Assembly (NCBI GenBank): GCA_028293425.1 | Contig: JAQGOV010000111.1 | Span: forward strand, 1-45,616 | Length of the DNA stretch: 45,616 bases | DNA from: Verrucomicrobiales bacterium | GTDB lineage: Bacteria; Verrucomicrobiota; Verrucomicrobiia; Limisphaerales; JAQGOV01 | Direction of reading: 5' to 3' | Shown: positions 1-7,742 of the stretch, in pieces | How the letters are laid out: every line of letters starts with the position of its first letter | Numbering within the stretch: the first letter of the stretch is position 1 | The notes under the pieces: model-generated | The model's database searches: none | The model's input: the letters and a program-made list of their open reading frames with translations, nothing else | What the model was told of the DNA's origin: nothing | Translations under genes and position numbers: made by a program

Positions 1-217
1 AGTTCTGGAAGAGCGTTTGCTGAAGCGAGGCGGCGATTCCCTTTCCAGCATTCAAAAGAGACTTAGTGTTGCCCGGCACGAAATTGCCCAATGGAAGCAT
101 TTTGACTACCTCATTATCAGCGATGCCATTCCAGAGGACCAACGTCGCATGGAGGCCATCCTGGATGCGGAGAAGATGCGGCATTGCCGGGCGCTGGTCC
201 CTTCCTACGACCAGTGA
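1..217 (+). CDS. gmk: Guanylate kinase, C-terminal fragment
   Basis: The open frame enters from the left edge (codons in phase with base 2) and ends at TGA 215-217, so only about 71 C-terminal residues are present. The residues LEERLLKRGGDS, the IQKRL helix and the FDYLIISD strand match the end of the lid region and last strand of bacterial guanylate kinase, which phosphorylates GMP to GDP in the cytoplasm. The ORF track's TTG start at 17 is an artefact of truncation. The next gene, coaC, starts 11 nt downstream; gmk next to a CoaBC-type flavoprotein is a common bacterial arrangement and supports the call. The P-loop and most of the enzyme lie outside the window. Confidence 0.85.
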   Translation, partial: VLEERLLKRGGDSLSSIQKRLSVARHEIAQWKHFDYLIISDAIPEDQRRMEAILDAEKMRHCRALVPSYDQ

Positions 218-228
218 GTATCCTCACC

Positions 229-780
229 ATGAATGCAGCCAAAAAGAACGTCGTTCTTGGGGTGACCGGTTCGATTGCCGCTCATCGGGCCATCGATTTG
301 GCCAGCCAATTGACCAAAGCGAATTTTGATGTCCATGTCGTCATGACCGCGGATGCTTTGCGGTTCGTGACCTCGCTCCCTTTCAAGGTGCTTTCAAGAC
401 ATCCCGTCGTAACAAACTTGTACGACGAAGAGGAAGGGTGGAAGCCTGCCCATATTACATTGGCTGACGCCGCCAACCTGCTCCTGATTGCTCCAGCGAC
501 GGCAAACTGCCTTGCCAAACTGGCTCACGGAATCGCGGACGACGCACTGTCCTGCATCGCGCTCGCCCTTAACCCGGACGCGCGCATTCTCATGGCTCCA
601 GCAATGAACGGAAAAATGTGGCAGCACCCAGCTACCCAACAAAACGTGGAAACGCTCCGGTCCCGGGGAGTTGAATTTATCGGGCCCGATACTGGGTTGC
701 TCTCTTGCGGTTATGAAGGGTTAGGTCGTCTCGAACCGATCGAGAAGATTGCCAGGCGGGTTTGCGAACTTTTAGCGTGA
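229..780 (+). CDS. coaC: Phosphopantothenoylcysteine decarboxylase (CoaC-type flavoprotein)
   Basis: A 183-residue protein from ATG 229; the track start at 184 lies inside gmk and is less likely. The N-terminal VVLGVTGSIAAHRA loop is the FMN-binding start of the HFCD flavoprotein family. PATANCLAKLAHGIADD and the PAMNGKMW motif correspond to the PXMNXXMW substrate signature of PPC decarboxylase, and the cysteine in LLSCGYEG matches the flexible active-site flap. The enzyme decarboxylates 4'-phosphopantothenoylcysteine in coenzyme A synthesis. Most bacteria fuse this domain to the CoaB synthetase; here the protein ends after the CoaC domain, so CoaB should be encoded elsewhere. It follows gmk closely and is probably cotranscribed with it. 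Epidermin-type cysteine decarboxylases share the fold but do not fit this neighbourhood. Confidence 0.85.
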   Translation: MNAAKKNVVLGVTGSIAAHRAIDLASQLTKANFDVHVVMTADALRFVTSLPFKVLSRHPVVTNLYDEEEGWKPAHITLADAANLLLIAPATANCLAKLAHGIADDALSCIALALNPDARILMAPAMNGKMWQHPATQQNVETLRSRGVEFIGPDTGLLSCGYEGLGRLEPIEKIARRVCELLA

Positions 781-843
781 AACGGCATCTGGACGAGGCT
801 CTTGGTCCGCTCACTTAACCCTGTTTTTGTGGGTGTTTTTAGG

Positions 844-849
844 TATAAT
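844..849 (+). promoter_or_regulatory. Consensus -10 box before the histidine kinase
   Basis: A perfect TATAAT lies 18 nt before the ATG of the histidine kinase gene, in the 87-nt gap after coaC. No convincing -35 hexamer lies 16-18 nt upstream (CTGTTT is the best candidate). Transcription would begin about 11 nt before the start codon, giving a very short 5' UTR. This is a plausible housekeeping promoter for the kinase/regulator operon. Confidence 0.5.
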
Positions 850-867
850 AGTTTTTGTTAATCACGC

Positions 868-2253
868 ATGAAGCTCTTTCGATGGCAAACCTTGAGCCGA
901 TTGGTGGACTTGCTCAAGGAAGCAGAGCCGCCGCCAGAGCAAATGGCTCTGAGACTCCAGGCCGTCGAGCGGGACATCATTCTTCCTGTAAAGGTTATCT
1001 TCGCCTTCCTGCTTTCTTACAGCTTCTTCTTCTCTCGATGGTTTGAGGATATTGCCCTTCCACGCTCGGTTGCCCAGCAGGTGATCGAAAGATTTTTCCT
1101 CATCTACCTGGTAATTAACGCAGGAGTAGCGGTTGTGCTGCTTCGTTCCAAACGCAAAGCTCCGACTGTTTTTCTTCCAAGGGTTATCTTCTTTTCAAAC
1201 CTTTTGGACGGACTGTTTCTGGCCGCGCTTGCATTCGTGACGGGTGGGTTTGATAGCCTGGTGTATTGGGTTTTTCCGGGGCTTATTGTTCGGAACGCTC
1301 TGAGCAGTCCTCGTGCAGTACCCCAGCTCCTGCTCAATGGTTCTCTCATTCTTTGCTACTTACTGGCTGGGGTGTTGGATGTCGCGATTTCAGATGAAAT
1401 GCTGGATTTCGAGGATTTCGCCCGAGGGACTCATGAAAATCCAACGGAACCTTTTTTGCTCCGCGTGTTTGTGCTCCTCTTTATGGCATTATGTTGTTAC
1501 GGGGTCCAGGTCCTGTTGGAAAAGCAACGGCAAGCAGAGGAGGAAGCCCGGGAACATGCTGCCCGCCAGGACAAGCTTACTTCCGCGGGCCGCCTGGCTG
1601 CCCAAATTGCCCATCAAATCAAAAATCCGCTGGCCATCATCAACAATGCGGCCTTCTCCTTGCAGCGGGCCATTCAGGAGAATAAAAGCATAAACCCAAA
1701 GCAAATCGAACTGATCAGGGAAGAAGTGGAGCGCTCCGACCGAATTATCACTGAATTGATGGGATATGCACAGTTGGCCGAGGGCAAAGTCGAAAAGCTT
1801 CGGTTACCGGATGAATTGGAGGCTGCGGTCCGAGCTGTCTTTCCGGCAGGTGCAGGCTACAAGACTGAGGTGGAACTTACTTGTTCCCCGGGGCTACCCC
1901 CCCTTTTGATGCAAAAGGGCCACCTTTCGGAAATATTTGTGAACATACTTAAAAATGCACGGGAAGCGATGCAGGGGGAGGGGAAGGTTCTCGTCCACGC
2001 CTTGGCAGGCCCTAACCACGCCATTATTGTTACTATTGCCGATCAAGGACCTGGTATTCCTATAGAACGGCAGGCTCAAATATTTACACCCTATTTCTCC
2101 ACTAAAACCACGGGGACTGGCCTCGGTTTAGCCATTGCCAAAAACAACGTCGAAATGTATGGGGGTACCGTTAAGGTCGAATCTGAGCTTGGAAAAGGTG
2201 CCACTTTCATTATAAACTTCCCCACCAGAACCTTTATGAAGCTGCAGTCATGA
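868..2253 (+). CDS. Membrane sensor histidine kinase (PilS/NtrB-like)
   Basis: 461 residues. The first ~215 residues carry five or six hydrophobic segments (about 41-57, 77-93, 105-124, 131-147, 153-174, 197-217), then a short coiled coil and a HisKA domain with the phosphorylatable His249 in AHQIKNPLA. The C-terminal ATPase has N-box residues (FVNILKNAREAM), a G1 box (DQGPGIP) and a G2 box (TGTGLGLAIAKN). It should autophosphorylate and pass phosphate to the regulator encoded next, whose ATG overlaps this TGA (ATGA). A multi-helix sensor paired with a sigma-54 activator is the architecture of PilS/PilR. The pilMNOPQ operon 5 kb away with a sigma-54 promoter makes that pairing attractive, but the signal sensed is unknown and an NtrB- or AtoS-like role is possible. 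Confidence 0.9.
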   Translation: MKLFRWQTLSRLVDLLKEAEPPPEQMALRLQAVERDIILPVKVIFAFLLSYSFFFSRWFEDIALPRSVAQQVIERFFLIYLVINAGVAVVLLRSKRKAPTVFLPRVIFFSNLLDGLFLAALAFVTGGFDSLVYWVFPGLIVRNALSSPRAVPQLLLNGSLILCYLLAGVLDVAISDEMLDFEDFARGTHENPTEPFLLRVFVLLFMALCCYGVQVLLEKQRQAEEEAREHAARQDKLTSAGRLAAQIAHQIKNPLAIINNAAFSLQRAIQENKSINPKQIELIREEVERSDRIITELMGYAQLAEGKVEKLRLPDELEAAVRAVFPAGAGYKTEVELTCSPGLPPLLMQKGHLSEIFVNILKNAREAMQGEGKVLVHALAGPNHAIIVTIADQGPGIPIERQAQIFTPYFSTKTTGTGLGLAIAKNNVEMYGGTVKVESELGKGATFIINFPTRTFMKLQS

Positions 2254-3683
2254 GTATGCCCCTTCCTCCGGTGCTCGTCGTCGATGACGACAAGAACATG
2301 CGCCTTTCGCTCCAAACGGTCTTGGAGGATGAGGGGTACGCGGTTCGCTCTGTTTCGAACGCGGAAGACGCCCTCAAGCTGCTGGATCATGATAAGTTCT
2401 TTATGGTCATTACCGATGGGCACCTCGGGGGAATGACTGGATACGAATTGTTGTCCCAGGCCCGCAGGCTACGGCCAGAACTGCCGGTGCTGTTAATTAC
2501 GGCCTATGCCACCCCGAAGCTAGCCGTGGAGGCCATCAAGGCGGGCGCGATTGACTATCTTTCCAAGCCGTTCGAGCCGGAGGAGTTACTGCATGCAGTA
2601 GCCCGGTGCGCCGAGCGTCATCGCTTGCTCCAGGAGAACGCTTCTTTAAGGGCCCGCGCCGTGGAAGCCGCTTCTTTGGATCAAATTATTGGAGAATCGC
2701 CCAAGGTGCGGGAACTGCGGCAACTCGTTCAAACTGTGGCGCGCTCCACTGCCACCGTTTTGATTTTGGGCGAGAGCGGGACGGGCAAGGAGTTAATCGC
2801 CGGCGCTTTGCACTCCTGCAGCCCCAGGCGGGCTGCTCATTATGTGCGGATCAATTGCGCTGCCATTCCTGAGGCTCTCCTGGAGAGCGAACTTTTCGGT
2901 CATGAGAAGGGCGCTTTCACAGGCGCTCTCAAACAGAAGCCCGGCCGCGTTGAAGAAGCCGCCAGCGGCACTATTTTCCTCGATGAAATCGGCGACATGA
3001 GCCGCCCTCTTCAAGCCAAACTGCTCCGCTTTCTGGAGGATGGCACCTTCACACGCGTCGGGGGGAATGAAGAGTTGCGTGTGGACGTGCGGCTGATAGC
3101 AGCGACCAATCGCGATATTATCGATGCGATTCGACAGAACCAATTTCGAGAGGATTTGTTTCATCGGCTCAATGTGGTTCAGTTTTGTCCGCCTCCGTTG
3201 CGGGAACGAGGCAGCGATATATTGCTCCTGGCAGAACATTTTTTGCGAATCTTCAATGCCACCATGGCAAAGCAGCTGGAGCGCATCTCCCCGGCTGCCC
3301 AGCAAAAACTCCTTTCCCATCATTGGCCAGGGAATGTGCGCGAGTTGCGCAACGTCATCGAAAGGGCCGTTATCCTGGAATCTGCCCCGGAAATCCAGGC
3401 TCGAAGTCTGCCAGATTTCCATCTTGAAACTCGTCTGCGCAAAGGCGACCTGCCCATTGTGCCGGGAACTCATTCCATCGATGAGTTGATGGCCAACTAC
3501 GAACGAGATTTGATCGTTCAAACTTTGGAATTGAACAAAAACAATTTAACCAAAACTGCTGAGCAACTGAAAATTAGCCGCCATGCGCTCCGCTATCGGA
3601 TGCAGCGACTTAATCTCCAGTCGGAGCACGATACCGAGGAGGAATTGCCGCAAAACCCTGGAAAGGAAGTGACTCCATGCTAA
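2250..3683 (+). CDS. Sigma-54-dependent response regulator (NtrC/PilR family)
   Basis: 477 residues with all three NtrC-family domains. The receiver (1-125) has VVDDDK, phosphoacceptor Asp56 (VITDG) and Lys106 (YLSKP). The AAA+ domain (about 145-385) has Walker A GESGTGK at 174-180, the sigma-54 contact loop GAFTGA at 221-226 and a Walker B FLDEIGDM. The C-terminal Fis-type helix-turn-helix reads LTKTAEQLKISRHALRYR, close to the PilR-type ALRYK recognition helix. When phosphorylated it should bind enhancers and remodel sigma-54 polymerase. Its start overlaps the kinase stop, so the two are coupled. A consensus-like sigma-54 element lies before pilM in this window, the best candidate target. 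The assignment as PilR rests on architecture and context only. Confidence 0.92.
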   Translation: MSMPLPPVLVVDDDKNMRLSLQTVLEDEGYAVRSVSNAEDALKLLDHDKFFMVITDGHLGGMTGYELLSQARRLRPELPVLLITAYATPKLAVEAIKAGAIDYLSKPFEPEELLHAVARCAERHRLLQENASLRARAVEAASLDQIIGESPKVRELRQLVQTVARSTATVLILGESGTGKELIAGALHSCSPRRAAHYVRINCAAIPEALLESELFGHEKGAFTGALKQKPGRVEEAASGTIFLDEIGDMSRPLQAKLLRFLEDGTFTRVGGNEELRVDVRLIAATNRDIIDAIRQNQFREDLFHRLNVVQFCPPPLRERGSDILLLAEHFLRIFNATMAKQLERISPAAQQKLLSHHWPGNVRELRNVIERAVILESAPEIQARSLPDFHLETRLRKGDLPIVPGTHSIDELMANYERDLIVQTLELNKNNLTKTAEQLKISRHALRYRMQRLNLQSEHDTEEELPQNPGKEVTPC

Positions 3684-4042
3684 AATTTATCCCCATTCTC
3701 GGTGAATTACCTCTCAGGCCTCAGGACAATCTGCCGAATACAGGCGGCCTTATCCAAAAAGGTTCGATCACGGATGTATTACTAATCGTGGGAGTTGGGT
3801 TGGCCATGGCCTTTGTCCTTTTTCTGATTGTCTACTTGTCTCGCGGGAGACGGGCCCGTGGCAAAGCAATGGTTCGTTCTTCCCGTGTTCTCTACGATGA
3901 AAGCGCCAGGTCTTCCGGCAGTTCAAAAGGCAAAGTTCGTAAGCGACGAAAATCGCACCCGGATAATTTGCCCCGCAATCCTACGTTGGGGGAAACGGGC
4001 GGCTTGCCCCCGTTGCGTCCCGAGAACCCTTCCGACCCTTAG
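3677..4042 (+). CDS. Small single-pass membrane protein, unknown function
   Basis: 121 residues, not recognised. It starts inside the end of the regulator gene, with a purine-rich ribosome site (AAGGAAGTGA) 6 nt before the ATG, so translation is likely coupled. About 35 N-terminal residues precede one strong transmembrane segment (about 35-55, VLLIVGVGLAMAFVLFLIVYL). The remainder is a basic, Ser/Pro-rich, probably disordered tail with SSGSSKGKVRKRRKS. By the positive-inside rule the tail should be cytoplasmic. It sits between the two-component pair and the hopanoid genes (2 nt before hpnD), so it could be an accessory of either. Confidence 0.65.
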   Translation: MLKFIPILGELPLRPQDNLPNTGGLIQKGSITDVLLIVGVGLAMAFVLFLIVYLSRGRRARGKAMVRSSRVLYDESARSSGSSKGKVRKRRKSHPDNLPRNPTLGETGGLPPLRPENPSDP

Positions 4043-4044
4043 GC

Positions 4045-4920
4045 ATGGAGCAGAGTAAAGCCATTACTCGCAAAAGTGCGTCTAACCTCGCTCTGGCATT
4101 CGTTCTTTTGCCGAAAGCCAAACGTGATGGCATGTCCGCGCTTTATGCCTTTTGTCGCGAGGTCGATGATGTGGCCGATGACGAGTCTATTCCCGTTGAA
4201 GAACGCCGCAGGAGACTGGCTGCCTGGAGAGAAGATGTGGCGCGGGCTTGTGGTAGGGTTTCGGGTGAGCCTCAATTCATCGTCAATCAGGAATTGCGTT
4301 CCGTGATCCAGCGGAATCGCTTGCCATATGAGCTGTTTGACGAGCTCATCCGCGGAGTCGAGATGGATTTGGACATCAAGCGATACGAGACGTGGGACGA
4401 ATTAGAACTCTATTGTTACCGGGTGGCTTCCGTGGTTGGTTTGCTGAGCATCGAAATTTTTGGTTATACAAATCCTGCTTGCCAAAAGTATGCCGATTAT
4501 CTTGGCAAAGCCCTTCAATTGACGAACATCCTCCGCGATGTGCGTGCGGACGCCGAGCGTGGGCGCATTTATTTGCCCTTGGAAGAGCTCAGACGACATC
4601 AGGTGTCCGAGGAGGAAATTCTACGATTCACCTACTCCAGCCGCTTCAGCGGCCTGGCTGAAGATATCGCCGCACGCGCCCGCGAGTTTTACAGGTTGGC
4701 GCGCGAGACTCTGCCGCCCGAAGACCGCCGCTCCATGGCGGCTGCGGAGTTGATGGGCTCGGTTTACTGGCGGTTGCTTCGCAAGCTGGAGCTCCAGCGG
4801 TTTGATGTTTTTGGCGCGCATCCCACACGCCTGAGCAAAGGCCAAAAGCTTTTGCTCGTTTGCCGCACCTGGTTCCGAGTGCTGTCCGGCGCGGTGGTTC
4901 CCGATTATGGCACCCCATAG
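4045..4920 (+). CDS. hpnD: Presqualene diphosphate synthase HpnD
   Basis: 291 residues of the squalene/phytoene synthase family. The two aspartate-rich Mg-diphosphate motifs are DDVAD at 41-45 and DVRAD at 165-169, the second inside the family signature NILRDVRADAERGRIYLP. YAFCREVDDVADD and VASVVGLLSIEIFG resemble HpnD more than HpnC. HpnD condenses two farnesyl diphosphates to presqualene diphosphate, the first step towards squalene and hopanoids. The next gene encodes HpnK and overlaps by 14 nt, which supports a hopanoid rather than a carotenoid role. The partners HpnC and HpnE, and the squalene-hopene cyclase, are not in the window. Start chosen at ATG 4045, 2 nt after the previous stop. 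Confidence 0.85.
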   Translation: MEQSKAITRKSASNLALAFVLLPKAKRDGMSALYAFCREVDDVADDESIPVEERRRRLAAWREDVARACGRVSGEPQFIVNQELRSVIQRNRLPYELFDELIRGVEMDLDIKRYETWDELELYCYRVASVVGLLSIEIFGYTNPACQKYADYLGKALQLTNILRDVRADAERGRIYLPLEELRRHQVSEEEILRFTYSSRFSGLAEDIAARAREFYRLARETLPPEDRRSMAAAELMGSVYWRLLRKLELQRFDVFGAHPTRLSKGQKLLLVCRTWFRVLSGAVVPDYGTP

Positions 4921-5740
4921 CGCCCCCCGGCGGCTGATAGTCAATGCCGACGACTTCGGACGTTCACCCTCGATCAATCGGGCGGTGATTCGCGCACACC
5001 AGGAGGGTATCCTGACCACGGCCAGCCTCATGGTAAATGAGGCGTCCCTGGAAGAGGCCGTCGGCCTGGCCCGGCAAAATCCGAGGCTCGGAGTGGGCCT
5101 GCATCTGACCCTTTTATGCGGGCACAGCGCTTTGTGCTTCGATCGCATCCCGGGCCTGGTAAACGAGAAGCGTGAGTTCAGCGACAACCCAACCGCGGTC
5201 GGATTCAAGTATTTTTGGAATCGGCGGCTGCGCCAGCAACTGGAAGCAGAGATCAGCGCGCAATTTGAAAAATTTCGTGCGACCGGCTTGACCCTGGATC
5301 ATGTCAATGGCCACCTCCATATGCATTTGCATCCGGTAGTGCTCGACATTCTGCTGGAGCATGCCGCTGCCTGGGGAATTAAGCACGTCCGCTGCACGCG
5401 TGAACCTTTCTGGCTGAATGCCCGGATTGCTTCCGGGCGCTGGTTGTATCGGTCGACTCATGCGCTGATTTATCGCCTGCTTTCCGCGCGGGCGCTGCCG
5501 CTTTTTCGCAACTCACGCATTCGCCATACCTCCGCCGTGTTTGGATTGCTGCAGAATGAGCGAGTGGATGAGGATTACCTGTTGCGGCTGCTCCCTGCTC
5601 TGCCTCTGGATGACGTGGAAATCTATTCGCATCCTTCCATGGATGAGTACAAAAATGAATTTGAAGCGCTGATTAGTCCGGCAGTAATGAGCCTGGTCAA
5701 GCGCTTAAATCTGTCGCTCGTTCGTTACCAAGATTTATAA
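4907..5740 (+). CDS. hpnK: HpnK, YdjC-family carbohydrate deacetylase of hopanoid clusters
   Basis: 277 residues. The N-terminus RRLIVNADDFGRS (Asp15/Asp16 in the metal site) and the histidine-rich strands GVGLHLTLLCGHS and DHVNGHLHMHLHP are the metal ligands and catalytic region of YdjC/ChbG deacetylases. HpnK is the hopanoid-associated branch of this family and is thought to act on the sugar head group of composite hopanoids. The start overlaps hpnD by 14 nt, indicating translational coupling. ChbG (chitooligosaccharide deacetylase) is the alternative if context is ignored, but the hpnD/hpnG neighbours favour HpnK. Confidence 0.85.
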   Translation: MAPHSAPRRLIVNADDFGRSPSINRAVIRAHQEGILTTASLMVNEASLEEAVGLARQNPRLGVGLHLTLLCGHSALCFDRIPGLVNEKREFSDNPTAVGFKYFWNRRLRQQLEAEISAQFEKFRATGLTLDHVNGHLHMHLHPVVLDILLEHAAAWGIKHVRCTREPFWLNARIASGRWLYRSTHALIYRLLSARALPLFRNSRIRHTSAVFGLLQNERVDEDYLLRLLPALPLDDVEIYSHPSMDEYKNEFEALISPAVMSLVKRLNLSLVRYQDL

Positions 5741-5744
5741 AGGT

Positions 5745-6182
5745 ATGTACAAACTCATCGGTATTTTATTGGTCGCCCTGGTGCTGGAAGCCATCGGGGT
5801 GGTCTGGCTGAGCCAGGGATTGAAACAAATTGGCGAGCTGCGTGAATTTACCCTGAGTGAGATCCTCCGGCTGGTCGGCAAGGGCGCCACTAATCAATGG
5901 CTCTTGCTGGGGGTTTTATTTGAAACAATTTTTTTTGTCACTCTGCTTTACCTGCTCAAGAATTGGGATGTGAGTTTGATTTGGCCCCTGACCTCGCTAG
6001 GATTTGTCATCACCACTGGCGCGGCCAAATTCCTCCGCCACGAAGAAGTTAATACCTGGCGTTGGAGCGGTGTGGCTCTCATCGTGGTTGGGGCCACCCT
6101 GGTGGGCTACAGCGAACATGCCAAGCGAAATGCCCGGGCGGACCCATCTCCGGCCCCGGAAACGAGGCTTAGCAAGGAATGA
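5745..6182 (+). CDS. EamA/SMR-type four-helix membrane protein in the hopanoid group
   Basis: 145 residues with four hydrophobic helices (about 4-22, 48-70, 77-95, 104-121) and a polar tail. The size and helix pattern match half-length EamA/DMT or SMR transporters, which work as dimers in the inner membrane. Similar small EamA proteins accompany lipid- and hopanoid-modification genes, so movement of a hopanoid or lipid-linked sugar is a reasonable guess, but no substrate can be read from the sequence. It starts 4 nt after hpnK. Its 3' end overlaps the convergent hpnG stop region by 14 nt (6169-6182). Purines (AAAGG) lie unusually close to the ATG; coupling to hpnK may matter more. Confidence 0.7.
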   Translation: MYKLIGILLVALVLEAIGVVWLSQGLKQIGELREFTLSEILRLVGKGATNQWLLLGVLFETIFFVTLLYLLKNWDVSLIWPLTSLGFVITTGAAKFLRHEEVNTWRWSGVALIVVGATLVGYSEHAKRNARADPSPAPETRLSKE

Positions 6183-6834
6183 CCTTCCGGAGCACTCCCG
6201 CCAGGTTGCGAGCCGCAATCTGCGTCTGCCGCTGGAGCCGGAGCAAGGCCGGGATCTTTCCTGGGGACATCAATAACGTCCAGATGAGCTTTAGGTAGTT
6301 TAATTGCTGGTCCGGAGTCATGAGCGCGTTGAAATCGAGAGGGAGGTTCTCATTGGCCGCATCGGAGATGACGCGGATAGTCGCGCTCGGGATTCCGTGG
6401 GCTTTGCAGATCGCTCGAATAATTTCAGATTCCATTTCAACGGCGTCAGCGCCTGTCTCCTCCCAGAGCTTCTTCTTTTCGGGCACACTCGTCGCCACCC
6501 GGTCACTGCAGTGAAAGGTCACAGGGCAGGCTCCTGCGCTCAGGAGCAGGGGAGTCAAGCCGGCATCCTCGTCCGTCGCAAAAACTACCGTTCCCGAGGC
6601 AAGGTAAGGGTTAAGCCCACCTGCAAATCCGCAACTTAAGACCAGCTGGGCTTCCCGTTTCCGGAGAGCCGTGTGGAGGTTGCGCTCCGCGTTCTCCCGG
6701 CCCATGCCGGTGATCAGGATCTCCATCCCAGGCTGGGAAAAAAACTTGGCTTCCTGTTCGACCGCAAAGCAAAACAGCACCCGCTCCAGCCCTTCCGGGC
6801 CGGCATCTCCGTCACCTCCGAACGCGTGTGTCAT
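6169..6834 (-). CDS. hpnG: HpnG-like nucleoside phosphorylase/nucleosidase
   Basis: 221 residues of the PNP/MTAN phosphorylase fold. Visible elements are the GMGRENAERNL turn, the CGFAGGLNP loop, DAVEMESEIIRAICKAHGIP (the purine/ribose-binding Glu region) and RVISDAAN with the catalytic Asp. HpnG releases adenine or acts on adenosylhopane to give ribosylhopane in C35 hopanoid synthesis. The call rests on the convergent hpnD-hpnK neighbours; without them a futalosine or MTA/SAH nucleosidase would be equally reasonable. It begins 4 nt after the exonuclease stop, so the two form an operon on the minus strand, and its end overlaps the EamA gene tail to tail. Confidence 0.75.
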   Translation of the reverse strand: MTHAFGGDGDAGPEGLERVLFCFAVEQEAKFFSQPGMEILITGMGRENAERNLHTALRKREAQLVLSCGFAGGLNPYLASGTVVFATDEDAGLTPLLLSAGACPVTFHCSDRVATSVPEKKKLWEETGADAVEMESEIIRAICKAHGIPSATIRVISDAANENLPLDFNALMTPDQQLNYLKLIWTLLMSPGKIPALLRLQRQTQIAARNLAGVLRKVIPC

Positions 6835-6838
6835 ACAC

Positions 6839-7552
6839 CTATTTTATACCACCCAGCCGTTCGCGCCAGATGTGGTACAGAAGAACGGTCGCCCGGACAT
6901 CCCGCAGACAATATTCCGCCACCTGCCGGAATTGCCCCTCCTGAACGAGCCGGCTGACATCCATTCCTGTTACGCCCTCGCTCTTGGGCGACTCAATTCC
7001 GAAGGCTTTGCAGTAAAAATCGAGGTTAAATCGGCGGGTGGCTCCGTCCCGGGTCCCATTGTAGAAGGTGAACTGATCAGCGAGGTCGCAATGCGGCTCG
7101 GTGGCAAATCTGTAGCCGAGCCAGTCTCTGCGCGTGATCGGCACGTTTAGCAGCGCTGAGCGCATATAAATGAAGGGAACATCAAAACCCCGGCCATTGA
7201 AAGTAATAATGCCTTCGTAGTGCTTGGCCACATCCCAGAAAGCTGTGAGCAACTCAACCTCATCCACGCACGCCACGAATTCAACCGGGCCCGCCTCGGC
7301 CGCTTCCTCGAAGTCGTCCGCAAGGAACAAAACTTGGCCGCGGGAACTTTCGGCATTGAGCATTGCGATGCACACCACCGTCCCAGTCAGCGGCCAGAGG
7401 CTGAACATGCGCTCAATTTCCTGGCGGCGGGCAGCCCGGGCTGGCTCCTCTGGCAGCTTTTCAGCCTCGCGAAACAAATACTCCTGCTGCACTTCGTCGA
7501 AGTGGCCCGGCGGCAAGCCGGTGGTTTCTATATCAAAGACAAGTTTGGCCAT
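6839..7552 (-). CDS. DEDDy 3'-5' exonuclease (RNase H-like)
   Basis: 237 residues from the ATG at 7552; the longer track start at 7594 would place 14 unlike residues before MAKLVFDIETTGLP. The three DEDD exonuclease motifs are visible: ExoI FDIETTGLP, ExoII ITFNGRGFDVPFI and ExoIII YCLRD (the Tyr form, DEDDy). This resembles stand-alone predicted 3'-5' exonucleases related to the proofreading domain of family B polymerases and to YprB. It probably trims single-stranded nucleic acid in the cytoplasm. There is no polymerase domain. It heads a two-gene unit with hpnG; a functional link is not evident. Confidence 0.8.
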   Translation of the reverse strand: MAKLVFDIETTGLPPGHFDEVQQEYLFREAEKLPEEPARAARRQEIERMFSLWPLTGTVVCIAMLNAESSRGQVLFLADDFEEAAEAGPVEFVACVDEVELLTAFWDVAKHYEGIITFNGRGFDVPFIYMRSALLNVPITRRDWLGYRFATEPHCDLADQFTFYNGTRDGATRRFNLDFYCKAFGIESPKSEGVTGMDVSRLVQEGQFRQVAEYCLRDVRATVLLYHIWRERLGGIK

Positions 7553-7576
7553 GAAAGACTGACATTTAAAAGCACA

Positions 7577-7609
7577 CGGCGCGAGAAGATGCATTTACTC
7601 CCCGCGCCG
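7577..7609 (-). terminator. Hairpin after the lysine-rich peptide gene
   Basis: Inverted repeat CGGCGCG/CGCGCCG (7 bp, 19-nt loop), 21 nt downstream of the peptide stop on the minus strand and followed by TGTGCTTTTAAA. The short T-run makes it a weak intrinsic terminator candidate. It would separate the peptide gene from the exonuclease-hpnG unit. Confidence 0.35.
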
Positions 7610-7629
7610 GTATTCTGCTTAACAGTATG

Positions 7630-7695
7630 TTACTTCTTCTTGCCGGAAGACTTCTTCGCGGTCTTTTTAGCTGCGGTTTTCTTTTTAGTTGCCAT
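7630..7695 (-). CDS. Tiny lysine/alanine-rich (histone H1-like) peptide, 21 aa
   Basis: A 21-residue ORF from ATG 7695 to TAA. A strong Shine-Dalgarno GGAGGTGA sits 7 nt before this ATG, which argues against the 83-residue reading in the track. The peptide is almost entirely Lys, Ala, Thr and Ser (ATKKKTAAKKTAKKSS), the composition of H1-like C-terminal tails such as chlamydial Hc1 and related bacterial nucleoid proteins, but with no globular part. It should be highly basic and could bind DNA, RNA or ribosomes. A sigma-70-like promoter precedes it and a hairpin follows it, so it looks like a self-contained transcription unit. Function unknown; whether it is translated is not proven. Confidence 0.6.
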   Translation of the reverse strand: MATKKKTAAKKTAKKSSGKKK

Positions 7696-7714
7696 CTGTT
7701 CGTCACCTCCATTC

Positions 7715-7742
7715 ATCCTATGATTGGGAAAAACTTTGCCAA
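7715..7742 (-). promoter_or_regulatory. Sigma-70-like promoter for the lysine-rich peptide
   Basis: On the minus strand TTGGCA (-35, 5/6) is followed after 16 nt by TAGGAT (-10, 4/6), ending 19 nt before the peptide ATG. The Shine-Dalgarno lies between the predicted transcription start and the ATG, as expected. The rest of the gap up to the pilQ terminator (7743-7987) shows no gene or clear repeat. Confidence 0.4.
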
